Below, in pieces: positions 40,011-48,525 of a stretch of 64,000 nucleotides of DNA. Position 1 is the first letter of the stretch. The number at the start of each line of letters is the position of its first letter. The notes under the pieces were generated by a model. It was not told the DNA's origin. It saw only the letters and a list, made by a program, of their open reading frames with translations, and ran no database searches. Position numbers and translations under genes: made by a program. Location: positions 248,001-312,000 of the forward strand of contig NZ_JALKAO010000002.1 of assembly GCF_023015985.1 (NCBI RefSeq), read 5' to 3'. The DNA comes from Marivita sp. S6314 (GTDB lineage: Bacteria > Pseudomonadota > Alphaproteobacteria > Rhodobacterales > Rhodobacteraceae).

Positions 40011-40472
40011 TCAATAGCAGATTGGCTCTTGAATACCTGAAAGCTCATATGAACAATCACGCAAATCGCCGCTATCACATTCGCAATTTTGAGCTCGGCC
40101 AGTGGATTGCGGCTGAGTATTTGAAGAAGAGGTTGGGCGCGATTCATTAAATACAGATGCGCCTTCTCCAACAGAAGTCAAAAGATCACCAGCAGAGATT
40201 GATATTGATCCACGATTTGCCCTAGATTGCGCTTCTTTAAAGGCTGTGTTCGTTATGCGCGGTGCGCCACTAAGCTGCCTAAACTTAGCTTTTGCAATAT
40301 TAGAAATTCTATCTTTTGATGAGGAAATTGGAGCCTTGGCGTTAAAATCTTCTACTGAAGGAGTATCGCAGAGTCCAAATGTGCTTTGCGCATATGCAAA
40401 ATTTGCATTCAACGAGACGAAGGTTGCGAAAAAAAGCGTCTGTAGTCTACTAGAAATTATTAACTGCAGCAT
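40011..40472 (-). CDS. Exported protein with cysteine-rich C-terminus
   Basis: 153 residues from ATG 40472: a hydrophobic signal peptide (TLFFATFVSLNANFAYA, cut before QSTFG), a Ser-rich middle (SRPTSSSNTQPQSTG) and a C-terminal cluster of five cysteines within 25 residues (NCECDSGDLRDCSYELSG...ICY), suggesting disulfides in the periplasm. No family recognised. It overlaps the preceding gene by 23 bp, so translation is coupled. Confidence 0.6.
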   Translation of the reverse strand: MLQLIISSRLQTLFFATFVSLNANFAYAQSTFGLCDTPSVEDFNAKAPISSSKDRISNIAKAKFRQLSGAPRITNTAFKEAQSRANRGSISISAGDLLTSVGEGASVFNESRPTSSSNTQPQSTGRAQNCECDSGDLRDCSYELSGIQEPICY

Positions 40473-40764
40473 CGAGAAAATCCATTGAGTTAGAAACGTT
40501 CGAGCGCATCGCAGGCCATACACCAGTATATAAAGTTACTCCTGCAAAGACAGTGAAGGCAAGACCAGTTGAAGGAATAAGTGCAAAAGTTGCCGCTGCA
40601 GCTATTCCCCCTAGAACGGCTCCTTTGATCGCGCCAACCGCCAGATTGTAGCCAAAGCTACGCGCTATACCGTCGGGATCAGACAAGTTGCAATTGATTG
40701 CCAAAGCAGTTTTTGGTGAAACGAGTGCGGAAAATAGCATAAGAACTGCAACTCTTTTCTTCAT
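40450..40764 (-). CDS. Small exported membrane protein with glycine-rich hydrophobic hairpin
   Basis: 104 residues. Signal peptide (VAVLMLFSALVSPKTALA), a short loop with one Cys (INCNLSDPDG), and two hydrophobic helices with small-residue packing (AIKGAVLGGIAAAATFALI; GLAFTVFAGVTLYTG). The size and layout resemble VirB2-like pilins or pore-forming hairpins, but no secretion genes are nearby and I make no assignment. Confidence 0.58.
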   Translation of the reverse strand: MKKRVAVLMLFSALVSPKTALAINCNLSDPDGIARSFGYNLAVGAIKGAVLGGIAAAATFALIPSTGLAFTVFAGVTLYTGVWPAMRSNVSNSMDFLDAAVNNF

Positions 40765-40766
40765 AA

Positions 40767-41417
40767 TTACCCTACCTGTGAGTTTAAAATTATCGGCGTA
40801 CTTCTTTTGCCTAGTCCATCATGATAAGCCTTCAGCACTCCTATAAGTGCTACCTCGGCATTCTGCTCAGAAAATCCTCGCGCAGCGCCAAAGCCAGAAT
40901 CTCGTAAAAACTGACGCATTTCTTGAGCGCTTACAGGTCTATTCAATGCTAGGATTAATCCGAAAGCTGCGTAAACTGCTTCGGGATATCTTTCTTGCCC
41001 AACACGCATCACTTCTATTCCCACCGATAATTCGGTTTCAGACCGGACCACATGAGAGAATAGTGCTGCTTTTCTGCCTGATCTCAAGTCGGATGCAAGT
41101 TTTTTCCCATTATTGCGCAGCCATTCTCGTGTACCTCCACAGTGCAAGGAGTAACCAATTTCGATTAATTGAGGAGTATTGTTGCTGCCATCTGCAAACT
41201 GTGGTGTGAAACCTTGCGTTTGGGTAGTTAGTGTTTTGGGTAATGGTGCTTCTGAAATCCTTCTCAAAGACTGCCGCTGTCTAGGGGGGGATTGCGAGGT
41301 AGAATTCATGCTTGTTGTCTCAGTTATTTGGCAAGATGCTAACGAGACAGTAGCGACTCCTAGTGTCGGGAAAAACGCGCGGCGCGACAAGTTTAAATTT
41401 TCAATCTGTTTTTTCAT
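40767..41417 (-). CDS. Twin-arginine lipoprotein with thioredoxin/DsbA-like region, active site degenerate
   Basis: 216 residues. The N-terminus combines a Tat-like motif (LSRRAFFPTLG) with a lipobox (LASC, Cys28). The later part follows the DsbA pattern: EIGYSLHCGGTREWLRNNGKKLASDLRSG is aligned with the strand-CxxC-helix of DsbA, but the second cysteine is replaced (HCGGT). SHVVRSETEL and AAFGLILALNRPVSAQEM fit the helical insert. A thiol-disulfide enzyme with one cysteine could act as an isomerase-like or binding protein. First gene of the four-gene block. The fold call is tentative. Confidence 0.55.
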   Translation of the reverse strand: MKKQIENLNLSRRAFFPTLGVATVSLASCQITETTSMNSTSQSPPRQRQSLRRISEAPLPKTLTTQTQGFTPQFADGSNNTPQLIEIGYSLHCGGTREWLRNNGKKLASDLRSGRKAALFSHVVRSETELSVGIEVMRVGQERYPEAVYAAFGLILALNRPVSAQEMRQFLRDSGFGAARGFSEQNAEVALIGVLKAYHDGLGKRSTPIILNSQVG

Positions 41418-41521
41418 TATGTATTCAAAGAAGTTCCGCGTTTGGCATTATTCGTTGTTATGAGCTTCGATTCCTAGAGAAGACTACGGGCGAACCATAT
41501 TGCGATCGCTCATGCGAATGA

Positions 41522-42676
41522 TCACCCGTTCGGGTGATCGCGCATCGGAATTCTAGTTGCCGCTGCCAAGCGGATAACGTCACTCTGGGTCGAGCATCGC
41601 AGCTTTTGAACGATGTCTTTCAGCTGCGTTTTTACTGTATTGATGCTGACATCCCGTCTCTCAGCGACCTCACTCAATCGGTATCCTTTGACCAAAAGGC
41701 GCACGACATCGGCCTCCGAGGTTGTCAATTGGCCCAAAGCCTGTAGGCCCTCGATCGACAATGAACCATGTCGTGCCGGGTCGATAATCGTCACGAAGGC
41801 GCAGCGCAGACCGACCTCCAACTCAGCCTCTGCATCGTTCAGCGGTTGTACGGACAGCAGGTAGTCGTATCGGCCCGACTGCTTGCGCACTGCCATCACG
41901 GTCTCAAGCTGTCCGACTTCACCGTTCAACAAGCCATTTGCCCCATCGACCAGCGTGCGCAGTTTCTGCTCTGCTTCCGGACTGCTGAGAAGGAGCTGAC
42001 GTTTAGGGCTTAGGCGAATGCCGTCTGCTGCATCCAAAATGCACTCAGCGGCTTTGTTCAGGTCAATGACGCTGTGCTTTGCATCGACTAGAAACACACC
42101 GAGTCCTAATGCATCCAAAACGGCCAGGGCTGCGTTGAATCGGGAGCGTAGTGCCCTGATCGTGCGGCCAAGGGAGAGACTGTTCGCCAAGATCGGCAAG
42201 GCGATCTGAGCATTGCGATTCCTCAGCAGTTTTTGCCACTCATCCTGATCTCTGTGTTGGCATAGCAGGGTATCAATCCAAGGGCCCGTTGCATTCACTG
42301 CAGCGGCGGTACGCATCACGAAACCCCAACCTTCGGTCAGGTTTCGAACCTTTGATGGCGGCAAGTCATCATATGTGTCGACCCCGAAGGTGACCATTTC
42401 CTCGTAAAACTGCTGAGGCTGCAACCTGAACAGATTCTCGTAGGCAGGACGATCATCCGCGTCTGCCCCTGCCTGCATGAATGCTTCTACTCCGTCGTGA
42501 TGCTTGTTTCGGAAAAACTTGCTCCACGTAAAATCTGCGCGATTGTCCTCGAACTCGTGAATGGAAAACATGCATGACGCGGAAATACCAAAGGCGGCAT
42601 TGAACTCATCCAGTGCGTAGTCCCACTGCTCCGGCATTGTTGCACAGCGCATTGTAGCTTCGATAAACTCTTTCAA
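41522..42676 (-). CDS. LuxR-type transcriptional regulator
   Basis: 384 residues. The C-terminal 65 are a LuxR helix-turn-helix (LTTSEADVVRLLVKGYRLSEVA ... VSINTVKTQLKDIVQKL). The middle (about 180-300) looks like a PAS domain (LDALGLGVFLVDAKHSVIDLNKAAECIL). The N-terminus is not a receiver or autoinducer domain. The frame begins at a TTG at 42676; an in-frame ATG at 42652 is also possible, and neither has a clear ribosome site. It is transcribed toward the AT-rich block and could control it, but a gap of about 100 bp lies between. Confidence 0.78.
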   Translation of the reverse strand: MKEFIEATMRCATMPEQWDYALDEFNAAFGISASCMFSIHEFEDNRADFTWSKFFRNKHHDGVEAFMQAGADADDRPAYENLFRLQPQQFYEEMVTFGVDTYDDLPPSKVRNLTEGWGFVMRTAAAVNATGPWIDTLLCQHRDQDEWQKLLRNRNAQIALPILANSLSLGRTIRALRSRFNAALAVLDALGLGVFLVDAKHSVIDLNKAAECILDAADGIRLSPKRQLLLSSPEAEQKLRTLVDGANGLLNGEVGQLETVMAVRKQSGRYDYLLSVQPLNDAEAELEVGLRCAFVTIIDPARHGSLSIEGLQALGQLTTSEADVVRLLVKGYRLSEVAERRDVSINTVKTQLKDIVQKLRCSTQSDVIRLAAATRIPMRDHPNG

Positions 42677-42995
42677 TCCTCGATCCCGCTTTTACCTGCC
42701 AACTACGTTGATGATGGCTTGCAACGTAATCAAAGGCTATAGCCTTTGAAACGAATGACGAGGAAAGGCGGTTTGCCAGAAACGGTGGGTTCTGACCACC
42801 CTGCCCTGCTCTCCTGAAATCAATGACTTAGACGTGTCACAAACCCTGGGCAAAACCCCAGAGGTTCTGACACGTTTTTCCCCGGTATCTGCCTTACACC
42901 CCAGAGGGGTCGAAGCGCCCTTTCAAGAACGGCGCGGCGGCTTGCATGCAAAGCGCCTTTCATGAAGGACAAGGGCGGGATGGAATAGGTGCGGC
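42677..42995. other. Gene-free interval with long imperfect hairpin
   Basis: 319 bp between the LuxR gene and ArdC-like gene. An extended dyad at 42832-42875 has outer arms ACGTGTCA / TGACACGT and inner arms CTGGG / CCCAG, followed by TTTTTC on the plus strand. It could be a plus-strand terminator or a structured replication or transfer remnant; no plus-strand gene precedes it. Confidence 0.4.
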
Positions 42996-43901
42996 TCACG
43001 CCGCACCGTCCTCGTGAGCGAGGAGCCAGGTCGATGCCTGGGATGCCTTGGCGGCGGCGCTGAAGATCGCTTTCTTGTCGTTCTTCAGGACGCGCAGCCC
43101 GTTCTTGATGTAGCAGGCATGGTCGTCACGCGGCTCGGGTGTAATCCCGAGATCGGCGCAGATGAATGCGGCACCGAGCTCGGCGATGAGCTCTTCCATC
43201 GCGTAAGATTCATCGCCAAAGCGCCCTGAAAGATCGCGGGCGAGCCGCTTTTCAGCGCCCGACCAATGCACCAGCTCGTGCGCAAGTGTTGAATAGAAGC
43301 CCTCGGCCGGGGTTGTGGTTTCGGTGCCCGTGAAGCGACGACGCTCGGGCATGCGGATCACGTCCAGAGACGGGATGAAACATGCCTTATCGCCCCCCTC
43401 TTCGATCTGTGCGCCCGTGGTGCGCGCGAAGTCCTCCGCGCGTTGGATCGAGTCGAATGTCGGTTCTTCTGGAAGCTCTTCGACCACCACTTCGAAACCT
43501 TCCACCTGGGCGGCGTTGAAGACGCGGCTGGCGCGAGCCATCATGCGCTCACCTGCCTCAGCTTCACCGGTTTCTTCATTCACGTCTTCGACTTCAAAGG
43601 TCTTGTAGAAGACGACGAGCGAGGATTTTTCGCCTTTGCGCACCTGGCAGCCTTTCTCTTGCCACTGGCGATACGTGCCCCAGACATTGGAAGGAAACTC
43701 GCAGGCCAGGGCGGACACCCAAAGGCTCAGGACATTGATGCCGTTGTAGGGGTTCTTGGATGCAATGTTGACAGGACGCTCGAAGCTGCCGCCTTTGTTC
43801 GTGATCCAGGGAAGCCGGAAGTCTCCGGCGGTTTCGATCGCATCGACGATGCGGGTGGTGATCTCCTGATGGATATCGAATTTCTGTGTCTTGCGGGCCA
43901 T
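42996..43901 (-). CDS. ArdC-like antirestriction protein (ssDNA-binding + zincin domain)
   Basis: 301 residues. The N-terminal domain (about 5-125; HQEITTRIVDAIETAGDFRLPW, KNPYNGINVLSLW, QVRKGEKSSLVVFYK) is the ArdC N-terminal single-strand DNA-binding domain. The C-terminal metalloprotease-like domain has zinc motif TLAHELVHWSG (HExxH) and a downstream EELIAELGAAF glutamate. In plasmids such proteins protect incoming DNA from host restriction. The ATG at 43901 is supported by AAAGGAAA. Suggests this part of the island came from a plasmid. Confidence 0.9.
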   Translation of the reverse strand: MARKTQKFDIHQEITTRIVDAIETAGDFRLPWITNKGGSFERPVNIASKNPYNGINVLSLWVSALACEFPSNVWGTYRQWQEKGCQVRKGEKSSLVVFYKTFEVEDVNEETGEAEAGERMMARASRVFNAAQVEGFEVVVEELPEEPTFDSIQRAEDFARTTGAQIEEGGDKACFIPSLDVIRMPERRRFTGTETTTPAEGFYSTLAHELVHWSGAEKRLARDLSGRFGDESYAMEELIAELGAAFICADLGITPEPRDDHACYIKNGLRVLKNDKKAIFSAAAKASQASTWLLAHEDGAA

Positions 43902-44172
43902 GAGCTTTTTCCTTTCGCCGTTTGAAAGCCGCGACTGTCGCGGCCTGATGGCGACCGGTGAGGCAGGACCAAACAGCCCTTGCACCCCGAAGGGGCGGGC
44001 AAAGCGAAAAGACGGCGTATGCCGTTGCGAGGGCTGAGGGGGTCTGCCATGGATGCCCAGAAGAAGGCCGTGACTGGCGCGCTCAAAACTCTTGGCGAGA
44101 ACAGGAGAAAATCGCCCCGCAAAGCGGACACGAAGAAGCTATTCAAAAGTCAGGGGATCAGCGGCGCTGAAG

Positions 44173-44718
44173 TTACTTGATGCGGGAGATCGTCGGGCGG
44201 GACACCCCGAGAACACGCGCAATCTCGGCATTATCCTGTCCCTCACGGCGCATCTTGAGAACCGCTTCGCGCTGATACTGAGAAAGCTTTGGAGGTCTGC
44301 CTAGCCTGCGCCCTGCCCGTCTGGCACGTTCGCGGCCCTCGGCAGTACGTTCGGCAATCAAGGATCGCTCGAATTCTGCAAGACCGCCCAGGACGGTGAG
44401 AATGAGTTTACCGGTGGGCGTGGTGGTGTCCGCCCATGAATCCGTCAGCGCCTTCAACTTCGCGCCCTTGGTTTCGATCTCGTGGACGATATCCAGAAGA
44501 TCGCGTGTTGACCTGGCCAACCGATCAAGGCGCGTGATAACCAGCACATCCCCCTCGGAGAGCGTGGCCAAGGCTTTCCTCAGCTCGGGTCGATCGCTCC
44601 GCACCCCACTCATCGTCTCTTTGAACACGGGATCGCACCCTGCCGCGCCAAGCTGTTCAAGCTGAGCATCGAGGGTCTGGCCGGAAGTGGAAATGCGCGC
44701 GTAGCCGATAGAAGTCAT
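44173..44718 (-). CDS. Serine recombinase, resolvase/invertase type
   Basis: 181 residues. The catalytic domain has IGYARISTSGQTLDAQLEQL with the nucleophile Ser10, LVITRLDRLARSTRDLLDI and the long E helix (LGGLAEFERSLIAERTAEGRERARRAG). The C-terminal helix-turn-helix is LRREGQDNAEIARVLGVSRPTISRI-like and complete. It belongs with Tn3-type resolvases and plasmid multimer-resolution enzymes. A 14-bp repeat 18-31 bp upstream of its start recurs at 53,049. Confidence 0.93.
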   Translation of the reverse strand: MTSIGYARISTSGQTLDAQLEQLGAAGCDPVFKETMSGVRSDRPELRKALATLSEGDVLVITRLDRLARSTRDLLDIVHEIETKGAKLKALTDSWADTTTPTGKLILTVLGGLAEFERSLIAERTAEGRERARRAGRRLGRPPKLSQYQREAVLKMRREGQDNAEIARVLGVSRPTISRIK

Positions 44719-44735
44719 GCAGGCATTATGAACGC

Positions 44736-44749
44736 GATTTCTGCACGCT
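44736..44749 (+). repeat. 14-bp direct repeat, left copy
   Basis: GATTTCTGCACGCT, identical to 53049-53062. It lies just upstream of the serine recombinase gene; the two copies bracket 8.3 kb holding the sulfotransferase, LysR and fructose-transport genes. Confidence 0.4.
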
Positions 44750-44926
44750 CCAAGCGATTGATATCATTGGTTCCAGAAAGGTGTGCATAAGTCTTGATTA
44801 TTTACGGTTGCGCGTAGACTGCACAAACTGCCGTTCATTTCGCGCCCTACGAACTCACACAATGCGGGACAAACCTGCCACTCGCCTTACCCGGACGAAT
44901 GGCAGGTATCAGATGGTGCAGCGGTC

Positions 44927-45562
44927 CTATGCTGTGACCGGCTCTCCTCCAAAATGTGCCCAAAACTCGTCGCGCGCGTTGCTGCGCGGGAAGTCTCCTT
45001 CCGGCTCCTCGACGCCGAGGAATGCGCAAAGCGGACCCCAACCGTCCGACGGTGTGAAGATGAGCAAACGGTCTGCCGGGATGGTCGCGCGAACCTTTTC
45101 GTTGTTGCGTCGATAGGCCGAAATAGCGCTGTTTTTGTCGAGGCCTCCCATGACCCTCTGGATCAGCAGTTTGTCCATGGTTTCGAAGATGGCCGCGACC
45201 GGCGACGGCAAGGGCAAGCTCTCACGGAGTTCGAAAAATTTCCCGATGGTCGCCGAGTAACTGGCCCACCAGTCTTCTTCAGGGCGTTCGGTATGAATGA
45301 CCTTCGCGTCAGGAAAAGCGACTGACAGCTCATGCCAGACGGCCGCACCTGGGAAATCGACCTGGCTGGTGTATTCGGCGAACACCTCCGCCCAATCCAG
45401 TTCCACACCATCCACATGTGCTTTCCAGAAGGCGGGCTGTTCTGGATTTCCCATGACTTCGGTCATGTGGTGGCAAGGACCGAAGCCGAGCTGTTCGAGG
45501 GCGAGTTTGGTGGACATGGTTCCGGTGCGGCCGAAGCCCGATCCGATGACTTTGAGAGACAT
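44927..45562 (-). CDS. Sulfotransferase family protein (P-loop)
   Basis: 211 residues. The N-terminal VIGSGFGRTGTMSTKLALEQLGF carries the PAPS-binding P-loop-like GxGRTGTxS of the Sulfotransfer_4 family, and AKVIHTERPEEDWWASY contains the second conserved element. No signal peptide. Acceptor unknown. AAAGGA precedes the ATG. It follows the NTF2-like gene by 116 bp in the same direction. Confidence 0.82.
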   Translation of the reverse strand: MSLKVIGSGFGRTGTMSTKLALEQLGFGPCHHMTEVMGNPEQPAFWKAHVDGVELDWAEVFAEYTSQVDFPGAAVWHELSVAFPDAKVIHTERPEEDWWASYSATIGKFFELRESLPLPSPVAAIFETMDKLLIQRVMGGLDKNSAISAYRRNNEKVRATIPADRLLIFTPSDGWGPLCAFLGVEEPEGDFPRSNARDEFWAHFGGEPVTA

Positions 45563-45678
45563 GGTTTTTTCCTTTCTGAATGCAGGCCGTGGGACATGCC
45601 TCTCCCGGTCGCGGAACAGTGCCCTACGGTCTGCGGTTTAGGTTTGTTGGGAAGGTTCGGCGTCGCCGCCGGTTTGGC

Positions 45679-46185
45679 TCAGCCGTCGAGGCGGGCGAGC
45701 AGGTCGATGATCGGTGTGGAGAGGTCAGTGTGGTGGTGCACCATGCGCCAACCGTCCTCGGTGCGCAAGTAGACGTTGGTCACGCGGTATTCGAGCGCGA
45801 TCTCCTCGCCCGACAGCACGGCGCGGCCCCGCTCCACCCCGGTCTCGATGGCGGTGTCGCCGAAGACAGCGATGGCCTGATCGTCGATGCGAATATCGCC
45901 ACCGGTGGCCAAGCTGGCCACGCCGTCAAAGGCACCCGATAGGGCCTCCAGACCGGCATCCCGGCCGCCGATGGGGTGCATGGCTGTTACGCCCGCCGCA
46001 TCAAGCCAGAGTGGCGCGATCCGGTCTGCAACGGGTATGCCGACCATCATTTCATTCAGCAAGCCATAGAAGGCGTCAGAGACGGCTTCGACCCTGTCCT
46101 CTGCAAAGGCCGGTGCGGATAGTCCGACGGCCAGGATAGCAGCCGCCGTGCTGCGACCTACGGTTTTAAAACTCTTGTAAAACAT
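45679..46185 (-). CDS. Exported SnoaL/NTF2-like protein
   Basis: 168 residues: signal peptide (AAAILAVGLSAPAFA) then one NTF2-like cone domain (RVEAVSDAFYGLLNEMMVG ... IALEYRVTNVYLRTEDGWRMVHHHTDLSTP). The end GWRMVHHHTDLS is typical of DUF4440/SnoaL-like nuclear-transport-factor-2 folds, used for ligand binding or isomerase activity. AGAGGA lies 11 nt before the ATG at 46185. It is divergent from the first LysR gene, 88 bp apart, which suggests direct regulation. Confidence 0.78.
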   Translation of the reverse strand: MFYKSFKTVGRSTAAAILAVGLSAPAFAEDRVEAVSDAFYGLLNEMMVGIPVADRIAPLWLDAAGVTAMHPIGGRDAGLEALSGAFDGVASLATGGDIRIDDQAIAVFGDTAIETGVERGRAVLSGEEIALEYRVTNVYLRTEDGWRMVHHHTDLSTPIIDLLARLDG

Positions 46186-46273
46186 CGTTTTCGTGTCCTC
46201 TTTGTTTGTGGTTTCGATAACAAAAGTATTCACTGTGACGCAGCGGAACCCTAACGAAACGATTTCAGCCGTC

Positions 46274-47236
46274 ATGAACGAAATTCAGCTGCATAAAATC
46301 GACCTGAATTTATTGGTCGTGTTTGAGGCGCTCATGGTGGAGAGCAGCGTCGCGGGCGCGGCCGTCAAACTGAACAAGACACCGTCCGCGGTCAGTCATG
46401 CTCTTGCTCGACTGCGCGATCAGGTGGGCGATCCGCTTATGGTGAAGGTCGGTGGAAAGATGCAGGCGAGCCCTTTCGCTTTGCAACTGATCGACGACGT
46501 GCGGCCCATCCTGAACAGTATCAAGCGGGTGCTGCGGTTGCCCGAACCGTTCGATCCGGCCTCCACCGCACGCACGTTCCGTATTGCCTGTCCGATTTCG
46601 GCGACGGTTTTGTCCACGGTCATGAACAACGTGCAGTTGGCTGCACCCAAGATAAACATTGACTGGCTTCAGACCCCAACAGAGGTCTATGCGGCAGTAT
46701 CCGAGGGCCATATCGATCTGGAGCATCTCGGCGGTGAGCGGCGGCTTCCCGATGGATTGGATTGGGCGGAAATGCCGCCGATGGAGTTTATTTCCTTCAT
46801 CCGAAATGGGCATCCCGCAATTGCGGATTGGGGGGAAGAGGCGTGGTATCGTCACGGGCATATCAAGGTGGCCTCGGTCGCCACGGACATTCGCAGCCCC
46901 GTGGATGAAGTCGCGCCCAAACCAGGCACCGAGCGGCGCATTGCCGCCCGCATTTCCGAGTTTTCAGCTGTCGGGCCATTGGTTGCGGAGAGTGATTTGA
47001 TCGTGACATTGCCGCCAGTAGTTATGGCATCGGTTATGGAAACCTACGGGCTTGTACCACTAAGGCCACTCATGCGCATGGACCCGTTTCACGTCCGGTT
47101 CTTCTGGTCGTCACGTATGGCCAATGACCCGGCACTCGTATGGATCAGAGAAATCGTTCTGGATGCCTACCGGGTCGCGCACGAAGACGCGACAGCGCTC
47201 GTGACCGCGCGTCTGGGGGAGGAGACAATGGCATGA
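46274..47236 (+). CDS. LysR family transcriptional regulator 1
   Basis: 320 residues. Winged helix-turn-helix at 1-65 (IDLNLLVVFEALMVESSVAGAAVKL...PSAVSHALARLRDQVGDPLMV), then a periplasmic-binding-like effector domain. It is close to the next gene: the stretch from NKTPSAVSHALARLR through DPLMVKVGGKMQ is nearly identical, so the pair arose by tandem duplication. Divergent from the NTF2-like gene. The start at ATG 46274 begins directly with the LysR fold. Confidence 0.93.
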   Translation: MNEIQLHKIDLNLLVVFEALMVESSVAGAAVKLNKTPSAVSHALARLRDQVGDPLMVKVGGKMQASPFALQLIDDVRPILNSIKRVLRLPEPFDPASTARTFRIACPISATVLSTVMNNVQLAAPKINIDWLQTPTEVYAAVSEGHIDLEHLGGERRLPDGLDWAEMPPMEFISFIRNGHPAIADWGEEAWYRHGHIKVASVATDIRSPVDEVAPKPGTERRIAARISEFSAVGPLVAESDLIVTLPPVVMASVMETYGLVPLRPLMRMDPFHVRFFWSSRMANDPALVWIREIVLDAYRVAHEDATALVTARLGEETMA

Positions 47237-48171
47237 CACCCCTCCACCGGCTCGATCTCAATCTGCTTGTGACCTTCGAGGCGCTGATGGACGAGGGCTC
47301 TGTCGCTAAAGCCGCGGAAAGGCTGAACAAGACGCCCTCGGCTGTCAGTCATGCCCTCGCACGTCTCCGAGAACAGGTGGGTGACCCGCTCATGGTGAAG
47401 GTCGGGGGCAAGATGCAGCCATCGCCCTTTGCCGAAACCTTGATCGAGGATGTCAGGCCGATCCTGCGTTCAATCCAACGTGTGGTGACGCCTCCTGAAC
47501 CCTTCGATCCAGCGACCAGCACCCGCACGTTCCGGATTGCCGTGCCCGCGATCACGGCGCTAATCGCCGAGGTTTTCGCGCGGATCAATCAGGCAGCTCC
47601 CGGCGTGTCACTGGAATGGGTTAACCTTGGCCCGCATCTGTACGATGCCGTGGCCGATGAGGAGATCGACCTTGCGCTGCTTGGCGCGGACAAACCCCTG
47701 CCAGAAGGGCTGATGGAACAGAAAATGCCAACCCTTGAACGCTACACCTACATGCGCAGAGGACATCCAGCGGCTGAAAACTGGAACAAGCAGGCATGGC
47801 TCGACTGGCCGCATGTCATGGTGGGCATGTCTAATGCGGCGCGCCAAACCGTCGAAGACCGGGTTGCCCGCGACGGTATGGAGCGCCGTATCGGAGCGCA
47901 TCTTCCTGAGTTTTCCGGTGTTGCACCGCTCCTGGCACGGACAAACATGTTGGGAACGTCCGCTCAACTCTTCATGGTCGAAGACACGCGAACCTACGGT
48001 CTTCTTGCCAAACGCCCGCCGGTTGATCTTCCTGATATAACCTTCCGCTTTTTTTGGAGCGCGCGCCTATCGCAGGACCCGGGCGGCAAGTGGCTCAGGT
48101 CCCTCGTGATTGCGGCGTACGAAACGATTCATGAAAGAGCCGTTGCCGCAGGCAATGAAACGGACGAATGA
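47233..48171 (+). CDS. LysR family transcriptional regulator 2
   Basis: 312 residues; paralogue of the preceding gene with the same domain order (LDLNLLVTFEALMDEGSVAKAAERL; LMVKVGGKMQPSPF). The effector domains differ more than the DNA-binding domains, suggesting the same or similar operators but different ligands. The ATG overlaps the stop of regulator 1 (ATGA), so the two are translationally coupled and may form mixed dimers; this last point is speculation. Confidence 0.93.
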   Translation: MTPLHRLDLNLLVTFEALMDEGSVAKAAERLNKTPSAVSHALARLREQVGDPLMVKVGGKMQPSPFAETLIEDVRPILRSIQRVVTPPEPFDPATSTRTFRIAVPAITALIAEVFARINQAAPGVSLEWVNLGPHLYDAVADEEIDLALLGADKPLPEGLMEQKMPTLERYTYMRRGHPAAENWNKQAWLDWPHVMVGMSNAARQTVEDRVARDGMERRIGAHLPEFSGVAPLLARTNMLGTSAQLFMVEDTRTYGLLAKRPPVDLPDITFRFFWSARLSQDPGGKWLRSLVIAAYETIHERAVAAGNETDE

Positions 48172-48525
48172 CTATGTACTCAAACTCGTAATCAGACATT
48201 CATGCAAAGTGCAGCATTAGTCGTTTCGGGCTCTCTGCCCGAATTCGCCGCGATCTATTTGAACGGCGGCCTTTAGCCAACCGTGCAACAATCACGAATT
48301 TTGCACGCCTAAGCCGTCTCTTTCATATCAGGCACTTACTGCGTGCATAAGTTGCGTGCAAAAAATGGCAACGTTGCGACGCAGGAAAAGCCAATGAGGA
48401 TCGAGCTTACTTGACTCATATCCGACGGCGGCCGTTCGTGCCCTGCGCAGCGAATTGGGGGAACGAGCCCACATTAACGGATGCTGCACGGTGCACAGAT
48501 GGCTGCTTCTGCAATGTCTTTCCGA
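48172..48525. other. Gene-free interval
   Basis: 354 bp between the convergent LysR 2 and ROK genes. The only visible structure is a repeated GCGTGCA / TGCACGC theme (48,311-48,318; 48,343-48,362) resembling the motif at 53,034-53,061. No gene or tRNA seen. Confidence 0.35.

Noticed and set aside
40450-40764. VirB2-like pilin
   Set aside because: Size and hairpin layout fit, but no type IV secretion ATPase or core gene exists in the window.
44049-44180. 43-codon plus-strand frame (MDAQKKAVTGALKTLGEN...) between ArdC-like and resolvase genes
   Set aside because: The composition looks protein-like, but it has no ribosome site, overlaps the end of the resolvase gene and matches nothing I know; it may be a gene remnant.
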